Source: CBDDYU01 sp965235655
Lineage (GTDB): Bacteria; Pseudomonadota; Alphaproteobacteria; Pelagibacterales; Pelagibacteraceae
NCBI GenBank assembly: GCA_965235655.1
Contig: CBDDYU010000001.1
Span: 1 to 64,000 of the forward strand
Length of the DNA: 64,000 nucleotides
Reading direction: 5' to 3'
In this document: piece by piece, positions 16,090 to 25,520 of the stretch
Layout: each line of letters starts with the position of its first letter
Numbering within the stretch: the stretch's first letter is position 1
Notes under the pieces: generated by a model
What the model saw: the letters and a program-made list of their open reading frames with translations, nothing else
What the model was told of the DNA's origin: nothing
The model's database searches: none
Translations under genes and position numbers: made by a program

Positions 16090-17850
16090 ATGACTATGGA
16101 ATTGACCGGCGCAGAAATAGTTTTTAAAGCTCTCGCCGATCATAAAGTTGAATATATTTTTGGTTATCCAGGAGGAGCAGTGCTTCCTCTGTACGATGAG
16201 CTATCGAAACAAGATAAAATTAAACACATTCTAGTTAGACATGAGCAGGGCGCGGGTCATGCCGCAGAGGGTTATGCAAGATCTTCAGGAAAACCTGGAG
16301 TTGTTTTGGTTACATCTGGACCTGGTGCAACCAATATGGTTACGGCATTAACTGATGCATACATGGATTCAATTCCTCTTGTATGTATTACGGGGCAAGT
16401 TCCAACTCATTTAATTGGAACAGATGCATTCCAGGAATGTGACACAACAGGTATCACTAGACCGTGCACAAAACATAATTGGTTAGTAAAAGATGTAAAT
16501 AAGTTAGCTGAAACAATTCATAAAGCTTTTCGTATTGCAACTACCGGACGACCAGGTCCTGTTTTAGTTGATATTCCAAAAGACATTCAATTTAAAAAAG
16601 GAATTTACAAAGGATTTGAGAATATTGAGATTGATACATATCAACCCAATATCAAAGGAGATCCAAATGAAATTGAAAAAGCAGTAGAGTTAATTGCTAA
16701 TGCAAAAAAACCAATTTTTTATACTGGTGGCGGAGTTATTAACGCTGGAGAAAAAGCTTCTCAAGCTTTAAGAGATTTAGTGTCCCTTACAGGTTTTCCT
16801 ATTACTTCAACTTTGCAAGGTTTGGGATGTTATCCAGGTGAGGATGATCAGTTTTTGGGAATGTTAGGAATGCATGGAACGTATGAAGCTAATAATGCAA
16901 TGCACGATTGTGATTTAATGATTAATATTGGAGCGAGATTTGATGATCGTATCACAGGAATGGTTAATAAGTTTTCTCCAGGATCTAAAAAAATTCATAT
17001 AGATATAGACCCTTCTTCAATCAACAAAGTCGTGAAAGTTGATGTGGGTATTGTTGGGGATGCTTGTAATGTCATGAATGACATGGCTGATAGTATTAAA
17101 AAAAAATATCCTGGTTTTAAAAATTCAAATAAAGAACAACTTAGTAAATGGTGGGAGCAAATTAATGTGTGGAGAGAAAAAAAATCTCTATCTTTTAGAT
17201 CGAGCAAAACAACGATTATGCCACAATATGCAGTGCAACGATTATATGAACTGACTAAAAATCAAGATACTTTTATTACCACGGAAGTTGGACAGCATCA
17301 AATGTGGGCAGCTCAACATTATAAATTTAGCAAGCCTAATCGATGGATGACCTCGGGTGGATTAGGTACGATGGGTTATGGTTTGCCTGCCGCAATAGGA
17401 ACGCAAATTGCAAATCCAGGAAAGTTAGTTGTGGATATTGCTGGCGAAGCTTCAATTTTGATGAATATTCAAGAATTATCAACTGCAGTTCAGTATCGTC
17501 TACCAGTAAAAATATTTATTTTAAATAATGAATATATGGGAATGGTCAGACAATGGCAGGAATTGCTGCATGAAAAAAATTATTCTGAAAGTTATTCAGA
17601 AGCATTACCTGATTTTGTCAAATTAGCTGAAGCATATGGAGCTGTTGGAATTAGAGCTAACAAGCCAGATGAGTTAGATGAAAAAATTAAAGAAATGATA
17701 AATGTTGATAAGCCAGTTATTTTTGATTGTGTTGTTGAAAAAGAGGAAAATTGTTTTCCAATGATTCCATCCGGAAAAGCTCATAATGAAATGATTTTAG
17801 GACCAGAGGATGAGGAAACCATTTCAGAGGAAGGAAAGGTATTAGTCTAA
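16090..17850 (+). CDS. ilvB: Acetolactate synthase large subunit
   Basis: ThDP-dependent enzyme that joins pyruvate to pyruvate or 2-oxobutyrate, the first common step to valine, leucine and isoleucine. Hallmarks are FGYPGGAVLPLYDEL, the catalytic Glu in LVRHEQGAGHAAEGYAR, the FAD-binding central domain, and the ThDP motif region GLPAAIGTQ to NNEYMGMVRQWQ. The frame extends upstream to a TTG at 16060, but the ATG at 16090 (MTMELTGAEIV) gives the usual family N-terminus of about 586 residues. Its stop overlaps the ilvH start (TAATG). Confidence 0.95.
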   Translation: MTMELTGAEIVFKALADHKVEYIFGYPGGAVLPLYDELSKQDKIKHILVRHEQGAGHAAEGYARSSGKPGVVLVTSGPGATNMVTALTDAYMDSIPLVCITGQVPTHLIGTDAFQECDTTGITRPCTKHNWLVKDVNKLAETIHKAFRIATTGRPGPVLVDIPKDIQFKKGIYKGFENIEIDTYQPNIKGDPNEIEKAVELIANAKKPIFYTGGGVINAGEKASQALRDLVSLTGFPITSTLQGLGCYPGEDDQFLGMLGMHGTYEANNAMHDCDLMINIGARFDDRITGMVNKFSPGSKKIHIDIDPSSINKVVKVDVGIVGDACNVMNDMADSIKKKYPGFKNSNKEQLSKWWEQINVWREKKSLSFRSSKTTIMPQYAVQRLYELTKNQDTFITTEVGQHQMWAAQHYKFSKPNRWMTSGGLGTMGYGLPAAIGTQIANPGKLVVDIAGEASILMNIQELSTAVQYRLPVKIFILNNEYMGMVRQWQELLHEKNYSESYSEALPDFVKLAEAYGAVGIRANKPDELDEKIKEMINVDKPVIFDCVVEKEENCFPMIPSGKAHNEMILGPEDEETISEEGKVLV

Positions 17851-18410
17851 TGCCAAAATCTGCCTATAGTTTAGATCCAATCGAAGAAAAAGTTGAACGA
17901 GTCATCATTGTTGCCTGGGTAGACAATGAAGCTGGAGTATTAGCAAGAGTTTCGGGATTATTTTCTGGTCGCGGATATAATATTGAAACATTGGCAGTTG
18001 CTAAAGTCGATGAAGAAAGAAATATATCTAGAATTACTATTTCAACTAATGGAACAAGGCCAGTTATTGAACAGATTAAAGCCCAGCTATTAAAACTAGT
18101 GCCAGTTCACAAAGTGTCTGATTATAAAATAGATGACACCTCTATTTTTAGAGAACTTGCGATGATTAAATTTGTTGGTTCTCAAGAACTACTTAAAAAA
18201 GCTGAGGAGATTTGTGTTGACTTTAAAGGTGAGTTTTTAGATAAAACCCCGGAGTCATTTATAGTGCAAGTAATCAATACACGAAGAGAAATTGATGAGT
18301 TTATCAAGAAAGTTAAACAATTTGGTTTAGCAAGTATTACCAGAACAGGACCACTGGCTATGAAAAAGGGACCACAAACTGTGAAAGACAATAAAGGAAA
18401 AATATTATGA
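17850..18410 (+). CDS. ilvH: Acetolactate synthase small (regulatory) subunit
   Basis: 186-residue ACT-domain subunit that activates the large subunit and confers valine feedback. The ACT domain starts at ERVIIVAWVDNEAGVLARVSG and continues GRGYNIETLAVAKVDE. The C-terminal domain has FVGSQELLKKAEEI and ITRTGPLAMKKG. It is coupled to ilvB by a one-base overlap and to ilvC by a four-base ATGA overlap. Confidence 0.95.
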   Translation: MPKSAYSLDPIEEKVERVIIVAWVDNEAGVLARVSGLFSGRGYNIETLAVAKVDEERNISRITISTNGTRPVIEQIKAQLLKLVPVHKVSDYKIDDTSIFRELAMIKFVGSQELLKKAEEICVDFKGEFLDKTPESFIVQVINTRREIDEFIKKVKQFGLASITRTGPLAMKKGPQTVKDNKGKIL

Positions 18411-19426
18411 AAATGTTTTATGAAAAAGATGCAGACGTAAATTTAATTAAATCAAAAAAAGTTGCTATCATTGGTTTTGGTAGTCAGGGCCATGCTCATG
18501 CGCTTAATTTAAAAGATAGTGGAGTGAGCGAAGTAGTTGTTGCATTACGAGAAGGATCGCCAAGTGTAAAAAAAGCAGAGCAAGCTGGTTTAAAAGTAAT
18601 GAATATCTCTGATGCTGCTGAGTGGGCAGATGTTGTAATGATTTTAGCTCCTGACGAATTACAATCTGGTATTTATAAAAATCATATTGAGCAACGAATG
18701 AAACAAGGATCTAGTTTAGCATTTGCTCATGGTTTAAATATTCATTATGACTTAATTAAAGCTAGAGATGATTTAGATGTTTTTATGATTGCACCTAAAG
18801 GACCGGGTCATTTAGTAAGAACAGAATTTCAAAAAGGCGGTGGTGTACCTTGTTTGATGGCTGTTCACAAAGATAGTTCCGGAAAAGCAAGAGATTTAGC
18901 TTTGTCATATGCTTCTGCTATTGGTGGAGGAAAATCAGGAATTATTGAAACTACTTTTAAAGATGAATGTGAAACAGATTTATTTGGTGAACAAGTAGTT
19001 TTATGTGGTGGACTAGTAGAATTAATTAAAAAAGGTTTTGAAACATTAGTAGAGGCAGGCTATCCACCTGAAATGGCATATTTCGAGTGTTTGCATGAAG
19101 TTAAATTAATTGTTGATTTAATTTATGAGGGTGGAATTGCCAACATGAACTATTCTATTTCTAATACAGCGGAGTATGGAGAGTATGTGTCTGGAAAAAA
19201 AATAGTGGATGACAAAACAAAAGAGAGAATGAAAGAAGTGTTAAAAGATATTCAATCTGGAAAATTCACTAAAGACTGGATGAAAGAAAATGAAGCAGGT
19301 CAAAAAAACTTTCTTCAGATGAGAAAAGATCTTGCGGATCATCCCATCGAGCAGGTTGGAGAAAAACTAAGAGCCCTAATGCCTTGGATTTCTAAAAACA
19401 AGATTATTGATAAGAGTAAAAATTAG
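18407..19426 (+). CDS. ilvC: Ketol-acid reductoisomerase
   Basis: Class I enzyme of 339 residues that isomerises and reduces acetolactate using NADPH and magnesium. The Rossmann motif is GFGSQGHAHALNLKDSG (about residues 24-40). Metal ligands lie in the region DLFGEQVVLCGG and the ECLHEVKLIVDLIYEGG segment. The start ATGA overlaps the ilvH stop. A hairpin terminator overlaps its last codons. Confidence 0.97.
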   Translation: MKMFYEKDADVNLIKSKKVAIIGFGSQGHAHALNLKDSGVSEVVVALREGSPSVKKAEQAGLKVMNISDAAEWADVVMILAPDELQSGIYKNHIEQRMKQGSSLAFAHGLNIHYDLIKARDDLDVFMIAPKGPGHLVRTEFQKGGGVPCLMAVHKDSSGKARDLALSYASAIGGGKSGIIETTFKDECETDLFGEQVVLCGGLVELIKKGFETLVEAGYPPEMAYFECLHEVKLIVDLIYEGGIANMNYSISNTAEYGEYVSGKKIVDDKTKERMKEVLKDIQSGKFTKDWMKENEAGQKNFLQMRKDLADHPIEQVGEKLRALMPWISKNKIIDKSKN

Positions 19427-19443
19427 AAAAAACTCTTATTTTT
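19410..19443 (+). terminator. Probable rho-independent terminator after ilvC
   Basis: Eight-base-pair stem ATAAGAGT (19410-19417) with ACTCTTAT (19432-19439), followed by a T-rich run. It overlaps the end of ilvC. The stem is AT-rich, so it may be partial, separating ilvBHC from leuA. Confidence 0.6.
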
Positions 19444-19463
19444 CTTTCTTTTTTGTAAGATCG

Positions 19464-19521
19464 TAGTAAAAGCGAATACAATTTATACGTTAAAAGTAGA
19501 TTTTTAACGTCAGCTTTACTA
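19464..19521 (+). promoter_or_regulatory. Nested stem-loop leader upstream of leuA
   Basis: Two nested inverted repeats lie between the ilvC terminator and leuA. The outer stem pairs TAGTAAAAGC (19464-19473) with GCTTTACTA (19513-19521), with one bulged A. The inner stem pairs CGTTAAAA (19488-19495) with TTTTAACG (19502-19509). The 3' arm ends ten bases before the leuA ATG, so the structure could influence ribosome access or bind a regulator. No leader peptide rich in Leu codons was seen. Function is inferred from structure only. Confidence 0.5.
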
Positions 19522-19531
19522 GATTAAGAGC

Positions 19532-21082
19532 ATGAAGAAAAACCAAATTATTATTTTTGACACCACTCTTAGAGATGGAGAGCAATCTCCTGGTGCATCT
19601 ATGAGTCTAGAAGAAAAAATTCAAATTGCAAAAGCATTTGAAGATTTGGGTGTAGACATATTAGAAGCTGGTTTTCCTGCTGCCTCCCAAGGTGATTTTG
19701 AAGCGGTTTCAGAAATTAGTAAAATTTTAACCAAAACAGTTCCTTGTGGATTAGCAAGAGCAGTAAAAAATGATCTAGATAGATGTTATGAGTCATTAAA
19801 GCACTCAAAGCATTTTAGAATTCATACTTTTATTTCTACTAGCGATCTACATATGAAATTTAAATTACAAAAAACAAGAGAAGAAGTTTTGGATTTAATT
19901 AAATTTAGTGTTGAATATGCAAAACAATTCACGAATGATGTAGAATGGTCGCCAGAGGATGCTACTAGAACAGATTCTGATTATTTGTGTAAAACAGTTG
20001 AACACGCAATTAAATGTGGTGCAACCACTATTAATATTCCTGATACTGTTGGTTATGCAACTCCGTCTGATTATGAAAGAATTATAAAAGATCTATTCAA
20101 TAGAGTTCCAAATATAGATAAGGTAGTTGTGTCAACTCATACGCATAATGATTTAGGACTTGGTGTTGCCAATGCTTTAGCTGGAATATCTGCTGGAGCA
20201 AGACAAGTTGAGTGTACTATCAATGGAATTGGTGAACGAGCTGGAAACGCTGCTTTAGAAGAAATTGTGATGGCGATTAAAACAAGAAATGATTTAATGC
20301 CTTATGAAACAAATATTAATACAAAAAAAATTAGTGCTTGTTCTAAATTAGTGTCAAGCGTTACAGGTTTTCCTATTCAGTATAATAAAGCCATCGTTGG
20401 AAAAAATGCGTTTGCGCATGAATCAGGTATCCATCAAGATGGAATGTTAAAAAACAAACAAACTTATGAAATTATGACTCCTGAAAGTGTCGGAGTAGTA
20501 AAATCTTCATTGGTCATGGGAAAGCACTCTGGCAGACACGCATTTAAAGAAAAATTAGAAGCTTTAGGATATCCAAATTTTGATGAAAAAAAAATTGATG
20601 AATCGTTTAAAAAATTCAAAGATCTTGCTGATAAGAAAAAGCATGTTTTTGATGAGGATATCGTTGCATTAGTCGATGATGATTTAATGAAAGATAAAAA
20701 TGTCATTCAACTGGTATCCTTAAATGTAGTTGCTGGTACTAAAGGACAGAAAGCTGAAATAGAGCTTGATATATATGGAAAAAAATCAAAAACAGAACAG
20801 TCTGGCGATGGTCCAGTGGATTCAATTTTTAAAGGTATTAAGGAGTTATTTCCTCATAATATTAACTTACAGCTATATCAAGTGCACGCTGTTACTGAAG
20901 GAACGGATGCGCAAGCAACTGTAAGCGTAAGAATAGAAGAGGATGGAAAAATTTCTGTAGGACAAGCAGCTGATACAGATACATTGGTAGCTTCTGCAAA
21001 AGCCTATATTAACGCTCTTAATAAATTAATTATAAAACGAAAACGAACAGCTCCTAGAGATGAATTCTCTGCTGCTGTTTAA
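19532..21082 (+). CDS. leuA: 2-isopropylmalate synthase
   Basis: First committed enzyme of leucine synthesis; condenses acetyl-CoA with 2-oxoisovalerate. 516 residues with a TIM-barrel start FDTTLRDGEQSPGASM (about residues 9-24), the metal-binding STHTHNDLGLGVANALAG, HESGIHQDGML, and a C-terminal LeuA dimer (feedback) domain from about residue 390 (VVAGTKGQKAEIEL, VSVRIEEDGK). Homocitrate or citramalate synthase are alternatives, but location after ilvBHC and the motifs favour LeuA. Preceded by a structured leader. Confidence 0.95.
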   Translation: MKKNQIIIFDTTLRDGEQSPGASMSLEEKIQIAKAFEDLGVDILEAGFPAASQGDFEAVSEISKILTKTVPCGLARAVKNDLDRCYESLKHSKHFRIHTFISTSDLHMKFKLQKTREEVLDLIKFSVEYAKQFTNDVEWSPEDATRTDSDYLCKTVEHAIKCGATTINIPDTVGYATPSDYERIIKDLFNRVPNIDKVVVSTHTHNDLGLGVANALAGISAGARQVECTINGIGERAGNAALEEIVMAIKTRNDLMPYETNINTKKISACSKLVSSVTGFPIQYNKAIVGKNAFAHESGIHQDGMLKNKQTYEIMTPESVGVVKSSLVMGKHSGRHAFKEKLEALGYPNFDEKKIDESFKKFKDLADKKKHVFDEDIVALVDDDLMKDKNVIQLVSLNVVAGTKGQKAEIELDIYGKKSKTEQSGDGPVDSIFKGIKELFPHNINLQLYQVHAVTEGTDAQATVSVRIEEDGKISVGQAADTDTLVASAKAYINALNKLIIKRKRTAPRDEFSAAV

Positions 21083-21108
21083 AACTATAACAAAGAAAGA
21101 AAAAAAGA

Positions 21109-22140
21109 ATGTTTAATAAAATAATGTCACTTTGGTCTCAGGATATGGCAATTGATTTAGGAACTGCCAATACACTTGTTTATGTTAAAGGAAAAGGAAT
21201 TGTTCTTAACGAACCTTCGGTTGTTGCGATTATTAATGATAAAGGAAAAAATCAAGTTCTTGCGGTAGGTGAGGATGCAAAACAGATGTTAGGTAGAACA
21301 CCTGGAAGCATTCAAGCAATCCGACCTTTAAGAGACGGTGTTATTGCAGATTTCGTTGTAACAGAAGAGATGATAAAACACTTTATTAAAAAAGTTCATA
21401 AGAGAAGTGCTTTTGCTAATCCAAGAATTATTATTTGTGTTCCTACAGGATCTACTCCAGTGGAAAGAAGAGCGATTCAAGAAGCTGCACATGCAGCAGG
21501 TGCAAGAAAAGTTCAGTTAATTGAAGAGCCAGTCGCTGCAGCAATTGGTGCAGGCTTACCTATTTCAGAACCTACAGGATCAATGATTGTTGATATTGGT
21601 GGAGGAACAACTGAAATTGCAGTCTTATCTTTAGGTGGAATTGTTTATTCTAAATCTTTACGTCTAGCTGGTGATGCACTGGACCAGGCTATCATTGCAT
21701 TTATGCGTAAGAAATTTAATTTACTTATCGGAGAAAGTACTGCTGAAAAAATTAAAAAAGAAATTGGGTCAGCAATACCATCAAACACACAAAATACTTA
21801 CATCATGAAAGGCCGAGATGTAAGAACTGGTGTGCCAAAAGAAGTGAAATTAACAGAAAAAGATACAGCTGAAGCACTAGCTCCCGTCATAGCCCAAATT
21901 GTTGCAGCTGTTAGAGAAGCTTTAGAAAATACACCGCCCGAGTTAGCTGCTGATTTAGTAGATATGGGAATGGTATTGGCAGGTGGAGGAGCTTATTTAA
22001 AAAACTTAGACAAGTTGATTGCAAGAGAAACAGGTTTACCAGTTTCTATCGCTGAGGACCCTCTTTCTTGTGTTGCTTTAGGTACCGGAAAAGCATTAGA
22101 GCAAGAAGGTATCTTTAATGCGATGCTTACAGAATATTAA
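21109..22140 (+). CDS. mreB: Rod-shape actin homologue MreB
   Basis: Actin-like ATPase that organises side-wall peptidoglycan synthesis beneath the inner membrane. 343 residues. Phosphate 1 motif is AIDLGTANTLVYVKGKG; phosphate 2 is VDIGGGTTEIAVLSLGG; the adenosine motif region is GMVLAGGGAYLKNLD. These are unmistakable. Starts 26 bases after leuA and is followed by mreC. Confidence 0.98.
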   Translation: MFNKIMSLWSQDMAIDLGTANTLVYVKGKGIVLNEPSVVAIINDKGKNQVLAVGEDAKQMLGRTPGSIQAIRPLRDGVIADFVVTEEMIKHFIKKVHKRSAFANPRIIICVPTGSTPVERRAIQEAAHAAGARKVQLIEEPVAAAIGAGLPISEPTGSMIVDIGGGTTEIAVLSLGGIVYSKSLRLAGDALDQAIIAFMRKKFNLLIGESTAEKIKKEIGSAIPSNTQNTYIMKGRDVRTGVPKEVKLTEKDTAEALAPVIAQIVAAVREALENTPPELAADLVDMGMVLAGGGAYLKNLDKLIARETGLPVSIAEDPLSCVALGTGKALEQEGIFNAMLTEY

Positions 22141-22149
22141 GAAGGGTTG

Positions 22150-22950
22150 ATGAAAGCAGAAAGGCCTGCGTCAGATAAAAATATTAGATTTTTATTGCTT
22201 GGCTTTATTTGTTTTGTTTTAACTTATTTAGATTATTCCAATTCAGCTTATATAAAAAAAACAAAGTCAGTAATTAATGATGGAGCTGCTTACGTTAGTT
22301 ATTGGATTGTAAGACCATTTCAATTAATAACAGAAATTCCAACAGTTTATAATGAATTTAGTTTGTTACAAAAAAAATTTGAGAATCAAGAGGAGTTAAA
22401 AAACACAATATCTAAATTACAATTAGAAAATGATTTTTTAAAAAAAGATTTACAAAAATATTTAAGTATACAAGAACAAGAAAAAAACTATTCGAGACCA
22501 TCAATTATAGCAAAAGTATTATTTAATAGTAAAAATATATACGCAAATAATTTTCTTATTGATAAAGGTTCGCTGGACGGAATAAAAGTAGGTAATCCTG
22601 TAATAAAGAACAATAATTTGTTAGGACAAATTTCTGAAGTTAATTTTAAAAGTTCCAGAGTTATTTTATTAAAAGATTTAAATAGTAGAATACCAGTTTT
22701 GATAGGAGAAAAGCTCTACACCGGAATTATGGTTGGAGATTTAAATGAAACCAGCGGTGTAAAATTAGAGTTTTTACCAAAAGAATATGAGTTTCAAGAT
22801 CAAGATAAAATATACACTTCAGAAATAGAAAGTATTTTACCTAAAGGAATTTATATTGGTAAATTAATTAAACAAAATAATAATTATTTAGTCGAATTTA
22901 ATTATAACTTTATTAACTTAGATTACGTTTCGGTATTAATCGAACAATAA
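22150..22950 (+). CDS. mreC: Rod-shape protein MreC
   Basis: Membrane-anchored periplasmic scaffold of the elongasome; about 266 residues. One N-terminal membrane span (about residues 12-28), a coiled coil (about 70-105) and the MreC beta-domain core (VIKNNNLLGQISEVNFKSS, then LIGEKLYTGIMVGD). The ATG at 22150 is preferred over the adjacent TTG at 22147 because AAGGG precedes it. It lies between mreB and mreD. Confidence 0.92.
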   Translation: MKAERPASDKNIRFLLLGFICFVLTYLDYSNSAYIKKTKSVINDGAAYVSYWIVRPFQLITEIPTVYNEFSLLQKKFENQEELKNTISKLQLENDFLKKDLQKYLSIQEQEKNYSRPSIIAKVLFNSKNIYANNFLIDKGSLDGIKVGNPVIKNNNLLGQISEVNFKSSRVILLKDLNSRIPVLIGEKLYTGIMVGDLNETSGVKLEFLPKEYEFQDQDKIYTSEIESILPKGIYIGKLIKQNNNYLVEFNYNFINLDYVSVLIEQ

Positions 22951-22956
22951 ATTTAA

Positions 22957-23475
22957 ATGGCAAAAGTAAAAAAAAATTACAATGATCTATTAAGTGTATT
23001 AATCGTTTTAATTGTTACACTAGCTCCATCCATTTCATTAGAAGCTTTTGGTGATATTCAATTAAACAAATATTTTAATCTTGAATTTATTATTATTTAT
23101 TTTTTCTCTTTTAATAGATTTAAATATTTTAGAGCAATCTCGTTATTTGTTTTGGGTATTATTGTAGACAGTCTGATTGGTAATTATTTAGGAATATCAT
23201 CTATTGCTTTTTTGATACTTTATAAAATAGCTATTTATCAAAACACTATACAAGTCAGAAGTATTTTTATATCTGAGTGGATAGCTTTTGGTTTGGCCAT
23301 TTTTGTAGTTTATGTAGTTGAATTAGTGATGTTCTATTTGACAGGTGTTAAAACTGATATTCAGGCTTTTGTGTTAAATTTTATTGGTTCTTTTTTGTCT
23401 TACCCAATATTTTGGATTATTTTAAAATATTCTTTTTTACGCTTAGAAAGGTTTAGTAATGACAAAGATGAATAA
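22957..23475 (+). CDS. mreD: Rod-shape protein MreD
   Basis: Hydrophobic 172-residue inner-membrane protein with about five spans. Sequence conservation in MreD is low; the call rests on position right after mreC, size, and the DSLIGNYLGISSIAFLIL segment, which resembles the family GxPLG-like loop. Works with MreC and the PBP2-RodA pair. The 3' end overlaps coq9 by 17 bases. Confidence 0.8.
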   Translation: MAKVKKNYNDLLSVLIVLIVTLAPSISLEAFGDIQLNKYFNLEFIIIYFFSFNRFKYFRAISLFVLGIIVDSLIGNYLGISSIAFLILYKIAIYQNTIQVRSIFISEWIAFGLAIFVVYVVELVMFYLTGVKTDIQAFVLNFIGSFLSYPIFWIILKYSFLRLERFSNDKDE

Positions 23476-24091
23476 AGACAAATTGTTAAAAAACCTATTG
23501 TCTAATGTTGAACAGCTGAATTTTTCAAGAATTAAAGATTTAGATTTTGTTAGAAAAGATAAGCAATTACGCTACTTTGATGACAAGGAAATATCTATTA
23601 TGATTATTGAATATTTCTTAGAGCAAAATAAAGCCAGCATTCAAAAACAATCTACAAAAGTTAAGAAAATTAATCGGACAACACTAAAAATTCATTCTTT
23701 GTTAAGTCATCAGCTTCATCAAGATTTGAAACATAAAGATTTCTTTAAAAAAGTTTTTATGTTTTTGTCTTTAGAAAAAAATTTTCCTACCATCTTGGAT
23801 TATTTTTTTAGTATGAGTAGCAATATGTGGAGTGTAGCAGGCGATACATCCACTGATATTAATTATTATTCAAAGCGAGTAATTCTTTGTACGGTTTATT
23901 CCAAAATATTTATTAAACTTATTACTGTACATAATTATGACGCTTCAATGATTGAAGAGGATATTCATAATGAATTAAATAAAGTAAAAAAATTTAATGA
24001 GTTAAAGTCTAAAATTTTATCGCCTGATATATTGTCCGTATTTAAAAAATTTAGTCCTTCGTCTAATAAAAAAGAAGGGAGAGGCTTTTAA
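23459..24091 (+). CDS. COQ9-family ubiquinone biosynthesis protein
   Basis: 210-residue protein whose C-terminal half carries the COQ9 signature: MWSVAGDTSTDINYYSKR (about residues 121-138) followed by a hydrophobic helix. COQ9 binds lipid intermediates and assists the COQ7 hydroxylase step of ubiquinone synthesis. The N-terminal half resembles the TetR-like helical part of the family. Translationally overlapping with mreD, an unusual neighbour for this function. An alternative ATG lies at 23468. Confidence 0.82.
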   Translation: MTKMNKDKLLKNLLSNVEQLNFSRIKDLDFVRKDKQLRYFDDKEISIMIIEYFLEQNKASIQKQSTKVKKINRTTLKIHSLLSHQLHQDLKHKDFFKKVFMFLSLEKNFPTILDYFFSMSSNMWSVAGDTSTDINYYSKRVILCTVYSKIFIKLITVHNYDASMIEEDIHNELNKVKKFNELKSKILSPDILSVFKKFSPSSNKKEGRGF

Positions 24092-24447
24092 GTTTTGTCC
24101 TGAACAAAACCTTGGCAATAATATATTTCTAAAATAGTAAATTTATCATTAAATTTTTCTTCAAGAAAAATGGTGCCTTCTAGTTTGTCTAGAATAATTC
24201 TTCTATTATTTCGATTAGCAACAAGTGTAAATGTTTCATCAAAGCTAGTTACATAATTTTTTCCATCAAAAGTAACTACATTTTTGTTTTCTGGAATATC
24301 TACAAAAATATTATTAATTGTCATTTCATTTTTAATTTTGTAGTCAAAATTATTAGATGAGCACTGAAGGTTATAGTTTGCTAAGGCAAATGAAGCTGCA
24401 CTAGAAATAAAAATAATAACAAAGATAATATGCTGAAAGAATCTCAC
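24088..24447 (-). CDS. Small secreted hypothetical protein
   Basis: 119 residues with a clear signal peptide (hydrophobic FFQHIIFVIIFISSAASFALA, about residues 3-23). The mature part is about 95 residues with a conserved-looking CSSNNF start and one further Cys near the C-terminus (YYCQGF), so a disulfide is possible. I recognise no family. It converges with coq9 (four-base overlap) and starts 29 bases downstream of the purK stop on the same strand. Confidence 0.55.
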   Translation of the reverse strand: MRFFQHIIFVIIFISSAASFALANYNLQCSSNNFDYKIKNEMTINNIFVDIPENKNVVTFDGKNYVTSFDETFTLVANRNNRRIILDKLEGTIFLEEKFNDKFTILEIYYCQGFVQDKT

Positions 24448-24476
24448 TACAAAATCTTATCAATTTATCTAAGATT

Positions 24477-25520
24477 TTAATAGTCTTGTAAAATGACCCA
24501 TTTTTCGTTTTTCTTTAATATCTTTTTTAGATAGTCATAGAAAAACTCATTAGGTTCAAAAGTCTTTCCTCGGTAGTTATTAATTTCTTTACCAATAATA
24601 TTAATCATTTCAGCATTAGAATTTTTACTAAGAGTGATTTTTTCTAAATCACATACAGCTCTTACATGATTTTCAAATTGGCTTACATTGAAAGCATCGA
24701 TGGTTAAATGACCAGAATTATGAACTCGTGGAGCAATTTCATTTACCAATAATTCATTTTCATTTGTAATAAAGTATTCAACACACATGGTTCCAACATA
24801 GTTTAGTTTTTCAGATAGTAATTTTGCATTATCTTGCGCTTGATTAAAAATATCAGAGTTGATACTTGCTGGTATTTTTGAATGTTTCAAAATTTGATTT
24901 TCATGTTTGTTTTCTATGGGTTCATAAATAGAGCATTCACCATTGTGATATCTCGTAATGACTACAGAAATTTCTTTTTTTAAAGAAACTAGTTTTTCTA
25001 AAATAAAATTATTAGTAGTAAATAAATTATTTGGAATATCATCGATCGAATTAATGACATATTGCCCTTTGCCATCGTAACCAAGGGTGCACGTTTTTAA
25101 AATACCCGGAAGAAGATTTGCATTATTAATAATATCTTCTTTTGATTTCACCAAAGACCATTCTGTTGTCTTAATTCCTAGGCCGTTAACAAAAGACTTT
25201 TCTTTTTGTCTATCTTGGACAACTTGATTAATTTCAGGCAAGGGTAGGACTGGTTTACTTTTATTAATGGTGCTTAAAATAGAATATGGAATATTTTCAA
25301 ACTCAAAGGTTACAACATCTACTTTGTTTATAAATGCTTTAATATTTTCTTCATTTTCATACTTTGTATAAATAAAATGATCAGCATAGTTTGCGGCTGG
25401 AGCAAACTCATCGTCAGACAGTATGATAGTTTGAATCCCTATTTTTTTTGCAGCCTGTGCCAGCATGCTCCCTAATTGGCCACCACCTATAATTCCAAGT
25501 ATAGGCTTTTGCTTATTCAT
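24477..25520 (-). CDS. purK: N5-carboxyaminoimidazole ribonucleotide synthetase
   Basis: ATP-grasp enzyme of 347 residues that carboxylates AIR to N5-CAIR in purine synthesis. The N-terminal motif GIIGGGQLGSMLAQAA (about residues 9-24) is diagnostic, followed by VTFEFENIP, LKTCTLGYDGKGQYV and the NEIAPRVHNSGHLT catalytic region. Overlaps the purE stop by one base (TAATG), so the pair is co-translated. Confidence 0.96.
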   Translation of the reverse strand: MNKQKPILGIIGGGQLGSMLAQAAKKIGIQTIILSDDEFAPAANYADHFIYTKYENEENIKAFINKVDVVTFEFENIPYSILSTINKSKPVLPLPEINQVVQDRQKEKSFVNGLGIKTTEWSLVKSKEDIINNANLLPGILKTCTLGYDGKGQYVINSIDDIPNNLFTTNNFILEKLVSLKKEISVVITRYHNGECSIYEPIENKHENQILKHSKIPASINSDIFNQAQDNAKLLSEKLNYVGTMCVEYFITNENELLVNEIAPRVHNSGHLTIDAFNVSQFENHVRAVCDLEKITLSKNSNAEMINIIGKEINNYRGKTFEPNEFFYDYLKKILKKNEKWVILQDY

